Source: Desulfobacterales bacterium
GTDB taxonomy: Bacteria; Desulfobacterota; Desulfobacteria; Desulfobacterales; UBA11574
Reading direction: 5' to 3'
Assembly (NCBI GenBank): GCA_012974475.1
Contig: JAAXQD010000059.1
Location: forward strand, 1-14,040
Length of the DNA stretch: 14,040 nt
Every line of letters starts with the position of its first letter. The first letter of the stretch is position 1. Shown here in pieces: positions 1 through 6,335 of this stretch. A program made the translations under genes and the position numbers. The notes below the pieces were generated by a model. It had not been told where the DNA came from, ran no database searches, and was given only the letters and a program-made list of their open reading frames with translations.

Positions 1-230
1 CCTGGCTTACCAGGAATGGCGACACGCAACCCTTCCTTGGGGTTAACACACCATATTTACAACCGACTTCAGGCTGGTTGTTATCTCACCATAGATTTAA
101 ATTTCAAAGATCACAAAAAGTTATCTGGAAAAACCTCAAAAAATAGCCTTACCCATACTGACCCCTTCGTTGAAAAATAACCGTCACGTTATGCCCTGTT
201 TGTGCCTATTCCAAGGGGTAGTTAAGCCCC

Positions 231-443
231 TTATTCGTGGCGGTTAATGATCATCCGCTTCCCTTTGATATAATCGACAACATCCTTAGCCAAATATATC
301 CGAGTCCGGTCTGAAACCTTACAGAACGGAAATTGCCTCTCAAGCCTCAACCGGCTGAGAAAGTCTTTTTTTATCCCTAACAGGTCGAGCAATTCTTTTT
401 CTGTTAAAATCTCGTTTAACGGATTTGCTTGGTCGCTTCCCAT
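231..443 (-). CDS. Small MerR/AlpA-like helix-turn-helix DNA-binding protein
   Basis: This encodes about 70 residues beginning MGSDQ. It resembles the HTH_17/AlpA-excisionase class. An early segment, LTEKELLDLLGIKKDFLSRL, has the shape of a winged-helix recognition unit. It is followed by a basic strand and a helix (FCKVSDRTRIYLAKDVVDYI) like the wing of MerR/Xis proteins. The start at 443 is preferred over an in-frame ATG 10 codons upstream, because a GGAGGG lies 5 nt before it and the upstream start has no visible ribosome site. Such proteins act as small transcriptional regulators or recombination directionality factors. No integrase is visible beside it, so the role is open. The gene stands alone, separated from its right neighbour by two hairpins. 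The fold class is fairly likely; the function is unknown. Confidence 0.65.
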   Translation of the reverse strand: MGSDQANPLNEILTEKELLDLLGIKKDFLSRLRLERQFPFCKVSDRTRIYLAKDVVDYIKGKRMIINRHE

Positions 444-562
444 GTTTTCCCTCCGGTATAATAAATGATTCAATCGCTCGCGCCTTCCCAGGATAAACTG
501 TGCCTATTGTGTCTGCTTTTTCCTAAAGTAACCTAACATTTCCCAACTAAGTCAGAACGCAA

Positions 563-606
563 GAAAGCCAATGAAAACAGATTAATATCTGAAAACATTG
601 GCTTTC
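563..606. repeat. Long inverted repeat with 11-bp perfect arms
   Basis: The arms GAAAGCCAATG (563-573) and CATTGGCTTTC (596-606) are exact reverse complements. Inside, CAGAT (578-582) and ATCTG (587-591) form a second nested stem, with AAAA tracts between the two stems. It lies about 70 nt past the stop of the minus-strand GcvH-like gene. It could be a transcript-end structure or a binding site. It lacks a classical T-tract on either side, so a simple intrinsic terminator is not proven. Confidence 0.6.
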
Positions 607-619
607 ATAAAATAGTCAA

Positions 620-643
620 GGCTGGAGAAATAATCCACCAGCC
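620..643 (-). terminator. Candidate weak terminator hairpin after the GcvH-like operon
   Basis: GGCTGG (620-625) and CCAGCC (638-643) form a 6-bp stem with a 12-nt loop. It begins 31 nt beyond the minus-strand stop at 674. Read on the minus strand, the hairpin is followed by the T-rich TTGACTATTTTAT. The stem is short and the T-run is interrupted, so termination efficiency is uncertain. The larger inverted repeat at 563-606 follows it and may act with it. Confidence 0.4.
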
Positions 644-673
644 CCGGAAAAAATGTCTGATTTTGGCTACCAT

Positions 674-1600
674 CTAAGTATGAAGAAAAAGCTTTACCAG
701 CCGATTCCAGCCGGCTTGGGGAATATTCCCAAAGATATCGTTCCCCAATTGACCGCCGTCCGCAGCCAATGGGCCTGCCGCATCTTCTATCACCTGATAA
801 AGCCGATCGATTTCTTGTTTAAAAAAATCTTTAGTTTCACTGCCGATCATGAGATTCTGCAAATCCTTTCGAAGATTTTTTGAATGAGCCCTCAACACCC
901 AGCCGTCCGCATACGGGTCTTGATTGGCAAGACTTCCCTTGTTTCTCAACTTGGGATTTATGGCCGTAACAACACCACCTACCGGAGAAAGCACCTTTGC
1001 CTGGTTTGAACCCCGGCTCATGATAATATCCGCACGATTTTGTTCTAAAGTCTTACCGATAAGCGGCGCCGCTATGTCATCGAGAGGACCCAACACGCGC
1101 AGCGCAAAATCATCCAATCCAATTCGGACTTCAGAGCCTTCTTCCACCTTCAGCCACGCATGTCCTTTATGAAGATAAAATCCATGGGGGATCTTAATGC
1201 CGTCGATATCCATGAAATCCACCGGTCTGACCACCGCATGAACAGCATGCTGATCATTAAAATATTGATCGAATTCACAATCTCCACACTTGTATTCCCT
1301 GTTGCAAGCCTTAAAATCGATGCGTCCTTTCATATGATGCAAGCATGGACGTTTCCACGGAGGTCGTAGTTTTAACTTATCTTTCCATAAAACCAACCGG
1401 CCTTTACTTCCGGTTGGAATTTTGCCCTGTTTTCCCAGTCGCTTGTTTTCATCGCAAACACGCCTCAAGGCCCTGTCAAAACGGCAACCCGGACATTCAT
1501 AGTTGCTGAAACAAAACTTGCGTTGAACGACCTCGGCCTGCATCCAAATACAGGGCCACTGTTTTTCTGTTGATCGATTCTCCAGAACGATGGAATCCAT
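674..1600 (-). CDS. Cys-rich GcvH-like protein without lipoyl lysine (paralogue 1)
   Basis: The product has 308 residues. The N-terminal part holds two Cys4 modules with identical spacing, C-x12-C-x5-C-x2-C-x-F-D: C17/C30/C36/C39 and C86/C99/C105/C108. They look like zinc or iron-sulfur ribbons. From about residue 125 the sequence follows glycine-cleavage H protein: HAWLKVEEG, a GLDDFALRVLG segment matching the conserved GI-x3-AQ-x2-LG region, then SPVGGVV. The lysine that carries lipoate in GcvH is replaced by Ser198 when aligned on the following Pro. A glycine-cleavage role is therefore unlikely, and no gcvT or gcvP is nearby. The C-terminus ends with GPLAADGG and a GW motif shared with the paralogue upstream. 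AGG-CAGG lies just before the start ATG. It is probably co-transcribed with 1691-2689, 90 nt upstream. Function unknown, perhaps a regulatory or scaffold protein. Confidence 0.8.
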   Translation of the reverse strand: MDSIVLENRSTEKQWPCIWMQAEVVQRKFCFSNYECPGCRFDRALRRVCDENKRLGKQGKIPTGSKGRLVLWKDKLKLRPPWKRPCLHHMKGRIDFKACNREYKCGDCEFDQYFNDQHAVHAVVRPVDFMDIDGIKIPHGFYLHKGHAWLKVEEGSEVRIGLDDFALRVLGPLDDIAAPLIGKTLEQNRADIIMSRGSNQAKVLSPVGGVVTAINPKLRNKGSLANQDPYADGWVLRAHSKNLRKDLQNLMIGSETKDFFKQEIDRLYQVIEDAAGPLAADGGQLGNDIFGNIPQAGWNRLVKLFLHT

Positions 1601-1690
1601 TTTTTCCTGCCTTTCTTGAACGCTTCATCGATATCAAAGCTCCCTGCAGCGCCCTTATTTTCAGCGATCCGGGTGTCTTAAAAACCGGTG

Positions 1691-2689
1691 TTATGTCTTG
1701 AGAAACGTTTTCGTCAAATTTTTCCACCCGAGATTCGGAAGATTTCCATAGATATCATCTTGCAAATAACCGCCATCGGCAGCCAGAGGACCTGCAACGT
1801 CTTCTATCATGCCTTCCAGAGTGTCGATTTCATGGTTGACCCAGTCCAAGCTGTCTGTATCTGATATGAGTTTTTTAACTGTTTTTTTGATATCCGGTGT
1901 GCGAACCATGAAAAGCCAGCCATCACCATACGGCTCTCGATTGGCGATCTCGGGATTTTCTCTGACCTTTGAATTGACCTCTACAATGACGCCGTCCACC
2001 GGGGAAAGAATATCTGCCAGGTTATCCTTCCGCCGCAATCCCCATCCGACACAGTCCATATCGAGTTCCTTGCCCATTAGGGGAAGATCGAAAGCATCGG
2101 CTTTTCCCAGCAGCTTAAGCGCAAAATCGTCCAGACCGATTCGGATATATCCGCCGCTTTCAATTCGAGCCCAGCTATGCCCGTTATGAAAGAAGTACTC
2201 CATTGGGATGTCAAAACCTTTGACATGCTGCATTTCAAAGGGAACATTTTTGGTTTTGGCGGTCCATACTTCCTCAAAGAACTGGTCAAAATCGCATCTG
2301 GAACAATTATAGTTCAACCCACAAATCCTATTTTTGATGCGACGTGTGAGGCTGTGCCGACACGTTCTGTCGATACCCGGTCGTTGCCGCATGGCAGCCT
2401 GCCAGCTGATCCGCTCACCTTTTTCTATCTGTTTCTGCATTCCCAGATCATATTTGCAGGTGTTGCAATCATAAAAATTGTTGCAGTTTTTGAATTTTAC
2501 AATACCGGCTTGCATCCAGATACAAGGGTTTGTTATTTTGGCCTTCTTGTCCGGCTTAAACATCCAGACCTGTCCCCCAAAAACCGCCCCGATTTCCGAT
2601 TCTTTTTCGAGATCCTGCCGGGTTCCCTGTCTGTAAGAAGAACCGTAACCAAACCGACTTTTTTGAACGTCTCTTATTTTTTCGGCCAT
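1691..2689 (-). CDS. Cys-rich GcvH-like protein without lipoyl lysine (paralogue 2)
   Basis: The product has 332 residues and is a tandem paralogue of the gene at 674-1600, with about 39 extra N-terminal residues. Two Cys4 modules again follow C-x12-C-x5-C-x2-C-x-[YF]-D: C56/C69/C75/C78 and C110/C123/C129/C132. The GcvH-like domain includes GHSWARIESGG, IGLDDFALKLLG and SPVDGVIVEVN. The residue aligned with the lipoyl lysine is Asp; a Lys sits one position earlier, so lipoylation is doubtful but not fully excluded. The start is fixed by AAAGGAG 8 nt before the ATG. A canonical sigma-54 promoter lies about 60 nt upstream, and an NtrC-type activator gene lies beyond that. This suggests inducible, two-component control of both paralogues. 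Database names such as 'glycine cleavage system protein H' would overstate the evidence. Function unknown. Confidence 0.8.
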   Translation of the reverse strand: MAEKIRDVQKSRFGYGSSYRQGTRQDLEKESEIGAVFGGQVWMFKPDKKAKITNPCIWMQAGIVKFKNCNNFYDCNTCKYDLGMQKQIEKGERISWQAAMRQRPGIDRTCRHSLTRRIKNRICGLNYNCSRCDFDQFFEEVWTAKTKNVPFEMQHVKGFDIPMEYFFHNGHSWARIESGGYIRIGLDDFALKLLGKADAFDLPLMGKELDMDCVGWGLRRKDNLADILSPVDGVIVEVNSKVRENPEIANREPYGDGWLFMVRTPDIKKTVKKLISDTDSLDWVNHEIDTLEGMIEDVAGPLAADGGYLQDDIYGNLPNLGWKNLTKTFLKT

Positions 2690-2752
2690 TTTTCTGACTC
2701 CTTTGTTTTATGTTTGGGTTTGTTTTTTTTTGTCTTTTGAAACATATACAGA

Positions 2753-2767
2753 GCAAAGGGCATGCCA
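2753..2767 (-). promoter_or_regulatory. Sigma-54 (-24/-12) promoter for the GcvH-like gene pair
   Basis: On the minus strand the sequence is TGGCATGCCCTTTGC, preceded by C and followed by T. It matches the RpoN consensus TGGCACG-N4-TTGC at 14 of 15 defined or free positions, with exact GG-to-GC spacing. The expected start of transcription is near 2741, giving a leader of about 50 nt before the ATG at 2689. The only sigma-54 activator in the window is encoded immediately upstream. Confidence 0.8.
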
Positions 2768-3319
2768 GATAAAATACAGCGTGAGGATAAAATGGATAAC
2801 CTTATGATGTTACAGTTTAATTTTGAAAATAGACAGGGAAAGGCCCGGTTTGGATAGCGGATCTCGAATGTAGGAATACACTACAGTTCAATGAACCCAT
2901 TCGGTGTTATTGGCAGACAAATCGTCTTTATTCCTTTTACTGACAGTTGGTTACAATTATGTTGAATTTTCCAACACATAATCTTGAATTTCCCCACCGG
3001 CCCATTGCAGTTCCCAAAAATATGTCCCGATTTATCCGCCTTTGGCGAAATTGAATTGCTTTCTGTCACAATTTCAGTAAGCCGCAGGATGATTCCGTTT
3101 CGATTGGGAAGCTGTCTGAGCAAATTAGGGCGCGTTAAAGCGAACAACATAGAGGCAACCAAATTTATTGATAATTACCATATTCCCACCGTGTAATTTT
3201 AACACCTTAGCCCTGTTCGCTTTTACGCGGTTTTATTTGCGAGTTCTTGCCGATGGAAACGGGATGTTATTCTGGATAGACGTTATGAGTGGATGAATCG
3301 GGCCCGTGAGAAATCCGGG
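2768..3319. other. Intergenic region without a supportable gene
   Basis: About 550 bases lie between the sigma-54 promoter and the end of the NtrC-family gene. Open frames on both strands overlap each other, lack ribosome sites, start with weak codons and show no recognisable motif. The stretch presumably holds the enhancer for the sigma-54 promoter and the 3' end of the regulator transcript, but I could not identify a clear operator or terminator. Confidence 0.5.
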
Positions 3320-4690
3320 TTAGTCGATTCCATAGGATTTGAGCTTTCTTCGAAGGGTGTTCAGGCCGATGCCAAGACGCCTGGCTGTCTTGGATTTGTT
3401 TTGGCCTGACAGTTTATAGACCTTGATAATATGGGATCTTTCAATTTGAGCAAGGGATACAATATCTTCTGTTACGGACGGGGTCAGACAGTTTGATATT
3501 GACTTGGGTCTTCTTAATTGGGCCGGTAGAAAATTTGAACTGATGGGGCGCTCCTGGGCCAGATTTGCGGCCGACTGTATGATCGACTTGAGCTCCCGGA
3601 TGTTTCCGGGATAGTCATACTCCATGAGCAGACACATGGCTTCTTCTTCAATGAAGAGATTTTTATTAGAGCTGTTATAGTCTTTTAGAAATTTACTCGC
3701 CAGAAGTGGTATATCTTCTTTTCTCTCCTTCAAAGGCGGCAGATGAAGCCATCCGCCCCTGATTCTGTAATATAAATCTTTTCGGAAAACCTTTTTGACC
3801 ATCAGTTTTTCCAGATCTTCGTTGGTGGCGGCGATAAAGCGGACGTCGGCCTTTTGATGACGACTTTTACCCAGTTTAAAGTATTCTCCATCCTGCAGAA
3901 CCCGCAGCAGTTTTCCCTGAAGTTCAAGGGCCATGTTGCCGATTTCGTCTAAAAATACGGTCCCATGGTCGGTGTATTCCAGATATCCCTCGCGACCATT
4001 TTCAGCACCTGTAAAGGCGCCTTTGGTGTGGCCGAAAAATTCTGCTTCAAAGAGACTGCCGGTGAGCGAGGCCATGTTGACCGGTGTAAAGGGAAACTTC
4101 GACCGAAGGCTCGCAGCGTGAATCGCCCATGCAAGAAGTTCCTTTCCGGTTCCACTCTCACCGGTAATTAAAAGCGGAACATCACTGCCTGCATGAAGCT
4201 CCGCTTCTTTTAAAACTCTCAAAACCTTTTGGGATCGAGTGACAATCGGCTTAAAAGGTGCCGGATTTATCAACTGGGGAAGCGTCGGGCTTTTTTCGAT
4301 ATCCAGAATATCGAGCAACCGTTTTTTCTCAAGAACCCGTTTCATGGAAAAGGCAAGATCTTCCTGGGAAACCGGCTTAACAAGATAGTCATACGCACCT
4401 TTGTTCAAACACTCCACTGCAACCCGGGCCTCGTTAACCGCGGTGACCATAATACACTCGCTTCTTGGGCTTATGTTTTTGATGGTTTCAAGCACTTCCA
4501 GTCCGTTCATCTCGGGCATGGTCATATCGATCAGTGCAATATCGAAAACTTCTCCTTCTTCAAACAGAGAAACCGCTGTTATCGAATTATCTTCAGTACG
4601 TATATTTTTAAAACCTGAATTCAGAAGATGTGACTTTACGATTTTAAGAAAATCGAGATCGTCATCGATGATAATTATTTTATTGTCCAT
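3320..4690 (-). CDS. NtrC-family sigma-54-dependent response regulator
   Basis: The product has 456 residues in the classic three-domain order. The receiver (about 1-120) has the acidic pocket D9-D10-D11, phospho-acceptor D55 (LIDMTMPEM), a switch Thr in MVTAV and the Lys of LVKP. The AAA+ domain (about 145-375) has Walker A GESGTGKE at 177-184, the sigma-54-contacting GAFTGA at 224-229 and Walker B with D248-E249. The C-terminus has a Fis-type helix-turn-helix (KTARRLGIGLNTLRRKL). It should hydrolyse ATP to open sigma-54 promoters after phosphorylation. No histidine kinase is adjacent, so it is an orphan here. Its best target is the promoter at 2753-2767. A perfect 17-bp palindrome about 120 bp upstream of its own start may be an autoregulatory site. 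The start ATG has only a weak ribosome site. Confidence 0.95.
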   Translation of the reverse strand: MDNKIIIIDDDLDFLKIVKSHLLNSGFKNIRTEDNSITAVSLFEEGEVFDIALIDMTMPEMNGLEVLETIKNISPRSECIMVTAVNEARVAVECLNKGAYDYLVKPVSQEDLAFSMKRVLEKKRLLDILDIEKSPTLPQLINPAPFKPIVTRSQKVLRVLKEAELHAGSDVPLLITGESGTGKELLAWAIHAASLRSKFPFTPVNMASLTGSLFEAEFFGHTKGAFTGAENGREGYLEYTDHGTVFLDEIGNMALELQGKLLRVLQDGEYFKLGKSRHQKADVRFIAATNEDLEKLMVKKVFRKDLYYRIRGGWLHLPPLKERKEDIPLLASKFLKDYNSSNKNLFIEEEAMCLLMEYDYPGNIRELKSIIQSAANLAQERPISSNFLPAQLRRPKSISNCLTPSVTEDIVSLAQIERSHIIKVYKLSGQNKSKTARRLGIGLNTLRRKLKSYGID

Positions 4691-4731
4691 CGCTTCGTTC
4701 GAATTTCGGGTCTAAGGTTTTTTCCAGCCGG

Positions 4732-4763
4732 CATCCCAAAAAGGACCATCCCAAAATGGCACA
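4732..4763. repeat. Short direct repeat upstream of the NtrC-type gene
   Basis: CATCCCAAAA occurs at 4732-4741 and again at 4747-4756, 15 bp apart. The second copy runs directly into TGGCACA (4757-4763), which is one arm of the perfect palindrome at 4808-4824. The arrangement looks like regulator binding sites in the leader of the minus-strand regulator gene. Confidence 0.4.
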
Positions 4764-4807
4764 AATTCTCATGGAATTACGCGTTCACTGTCTTTATGTA
4801 TAGCATG

Positions 4808-4824
4808 TGTGCCAAATTGGCACA
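4808..4824. promoter_or_regulatory. Perfect 17-bp palindrome, candidate operator or enhancer
   Basis: TGTGCCAA-A-TTGGCACA has 8-bp arms around a single base. It has the size and GC-rich half-site form of NtrC-family upstream activator sites, and lies 118-134 bp before the start of the NtrC-type gene (minus strand) in a divergent intergenic region. A second half-site TGGCACA occurs at 4757-4763. It could serve the regulator gene, the plus-strand met/hdr operon, or both. The bound protein is not known. Confidence 0.5.
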
Positions 4825-4915
4825 ACCACCTTTTGAAATAGATGCAAAAACTTCCTGCCCCAGGACATCACAAACTTCTATCTCCTTAAATTTACAACAA
4901 TTTTTTCCAATTCAC

Positions 4916-4969
4916 TATAGTCCTTCTATCCCGGCACGATTGTTGCTCATACGGTACTAGAAGGATATA
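4916..4969. repeat. Long intergenic hairpin
   Basis: TCCTTCTA (4921-4928) and TAGAAGGA (4958-4965) pair perfectly. TATA on both outer sides (4916-4919 and 4966-4969) extends the stem past one unpaired G. The 29-nt interior contains a possible CCG/CGG inner pair. It lies between two divergent transcription units and overlaps no gene. Role unknown: it may be a leader structure, a small-RNA element or a protein site. Confidence 0.5.
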
Positions 4970-5082
4970 TCGCCTGTTTTTTGATTTAAAAAATTACTCA
5001 AGTTTTGCAGCACTTCCGAATGAGGATCCCACATCATCGGATTTAAATGTTTAATGAAAGCAAAACCTGGGAATTAGATTTA

Positions 5083-5289
5083 GCCGCAGAGGCACGGAGG
5101 GCGCAGAGAGCCATTCTAAAGACCTCATCTATCGAGGAAGATTGAACCTAATGCCAAATATTTTAAGCGTAACCACTCATGCAAATAAAGCTTCTGTTAC
5201 AGCAAGCTTGCTGGAAACTTTCCCCTTTGCGCGTCCTTCACGGCAAAGGAAAGCCACACACATCTCTGCGTCCTCTGAGGCTCTGCGGC
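5083..5289. repeat. Imperfect palindromic intergenic repeat element (about 207 bp)
   Basis: The outer arms 5083-5108 (beginning GCCGCAGAGGCACGGAGG) and 5264-5289 (ending GCTCTGCGGC) are inverted and match at 22 of 26 positions. A nested hairpin lies inside: CCTTTGC (5224-5230) pairs with GCAAAGG (5243-5249), flanked by CTTTCC and AAAG. The 'CAGAGG..CGCAGAG' arms with a 'CCTTTGC/GCAAAGG' core resemble a dispersed intergenic repeat I recall from several environmental bacteria. It carries no coding capacity. It sits about 165 bp before the metF-like gene, so it may form part of a long 5' leader if transcription starts upstream. Confidence 0.65.
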
Positions 5290-5454
5290 AGGTAATAACG
5301 ACAGGTTGCGGGAATTTGTAGTTGCTCCTTATGCAGAATAACAACCTGATAATATAAAAACTTATTTTTCGATCAGCGTGGCTGCGTTGTATAAAATCGT
5401 GAAGCAATTTTATTGTTTGAGCTGCTTTTTCTGAAAAAAATCGGAGGTAGTCGT

Positions 5455-6324
5455 ATGAATTTAAAGCGCAAATTCGATGCAGGGGAATTTGCCGTCCTTG
5501 CGGAAATGGAACCCCCCAAGGGGGTGGATGTCTCCACAATGCTGTCCAATGCCATGAGAGTCAAGGGGGAGGTAGATGCCTTTGTCATACCGGAGATGAG
5601 CAACGCTGTCATGCGGATGAGTTCCCTTGGAGGTGCCATGATTCTACAGGGAAAAGGGATGGAGACAGTGATGCAGGTGAACTGTAGAGACAGAAACCGG
5701 ATCGCCCTCCAGGCGGATCTTCTGGCAGCCAATGGATGCGGAATCACCAATGTCATGGCGGTTGCCGGAGAAGACCCCAGCTTTGGAGATCATTACCAGG
5801 CAAGATCGGTATATGACATCGATCTTCTGGAATTACTCAATGCCATTCGGGGGCTTCAAGACGGAAAGGACATGGCCGGTATTGAGCTTTCAGGTTCCCC
5901 TCAGTTTCTGGTTGGATCCACAGTAGATGCCGGTGCCAAGGGAAAGTCTCCTGAGTTGGAGATCGAGGAGATGACCAAAAAAATTGAAGCGGGCGTCCAA
6001 TTTTTCATCTCTCCACCGCTATTTGACCTTTCCGCCATTCATCCGTTCATGAAACGGGTGGACATTCAGAAAACAAAAATCATCCCAACGGTTTTACTCC
6101 TCAAATCACTCGGCATGGCCCGATATATCATGCGCAATGTGGATAATGTCTACATCACTGATTCTCTGATTGACCGCATCCAAAAATCCCCTGACAAGGT
6201 TCGCGAGTGCACACAGATTGCATCAGAAATGGTCACATCGTTAAAAAAAGAAGGTTTCAGCGGCGTAAACTTGGCAACCCTCGGATGGGAGCACAAACTC
6301 CCGGAGATACTTGAACGAATATAA
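5455..6324 (+). CDS. metF: Methylenetetrahydrofolate reductase-like protein (MetF paralogue 1, altered active site)
   Basis: The product has 289 residues of the MetF flavoprotein TIM-barrel family. E17 in AEMEPPKG aligns with the catalytic Glu28 of E. coli MetF. Other family blocks are QVNCRDRNRIALQADLL, the AGEDPSFG loop and KSLGMARYIM. Two conserved positions differ. The flavin-loop Asp (Asp120 in E. coli) is Glu106. The folate-contacting Gln183 (TQFFFD) is replaced, giving ISPPLFD with Pro187. The second MetF in this cluster keeps both residues. This copy may therefore be a structural partner, or act on a different C1 carrier or orientation (inference). The start at 5455 has GGAGG 7 nt before it; an in-frame upstream extension to 5413 lacks one. 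It is the first gene of the met/hdr cluster, 11 nt before the hdrA start. Confidence 0.88.
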   Translation: MNLKRKFDAGEFAVLAEMEPPKGVDVSTMLSNAMRVKGEVDAFVIPEMSNAVMRMSSLGGAMILQGKGMETVMQVNCRDRNRIALQADLLAANGCGITNVMAVAGEDPSFGDHYQARSVYDIDLLELLNAIRGLQDGKDMAGIELSGSPQFLVGSTVDAGAKGKSPELEIEEMTKKIEAGVQFFISPPLFDLSAIHPFMKRVDIQKTKIIPTVLLLKSLGMARYIMRNVDNVYITDSLIDRIQKSPDKVRECTQIASEMVTSLKKEGFSGVNLATLGWEHKLPEILERI

Positions 6325-6335
6325 GGATGGGAAAA

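Noticed and set aside
1..180. Plus-strand frame open from the window edge to a stop at 178-180
   Set aside because: Its 59 codons show no recognisable motif and composition like non-coding DNA. It could be the tail of a gene cut by the edge, but nothing supports this. The rest of 1-230 shows only small hairpins such as CCTGG-CTTA-CCAGG at 1-14.
674..2689. Glycine cleavage system H proteins (gcvH) as function
   Set aside because: The lipoyl lysine is absent, extra Cys modules are present and no gcvT, gcvP or lipoate genes are nearby.
2177..2740. Plus-strand open frame opposite the GcvH-like gene
   Set aside because: It is antisense to the Cys4 modules and GcvH fold, which are clearly coding on the minus strand.
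2881..3196. Small overlapping open frames on both strands between the regulator and the sigma-54 promoter
   Set aside because: They use a weak TTG start or no ribosome site, show no family motifs and overlap on opposite strands.
5290..5454. Sigma-54 or sigma-70 promoter for the met/hdr operon
   Set aside because: Only loose matches were found (for example a TGGC without the correct -12 element, and AT-rich hexamers with poor spacing), so no promoter is called.
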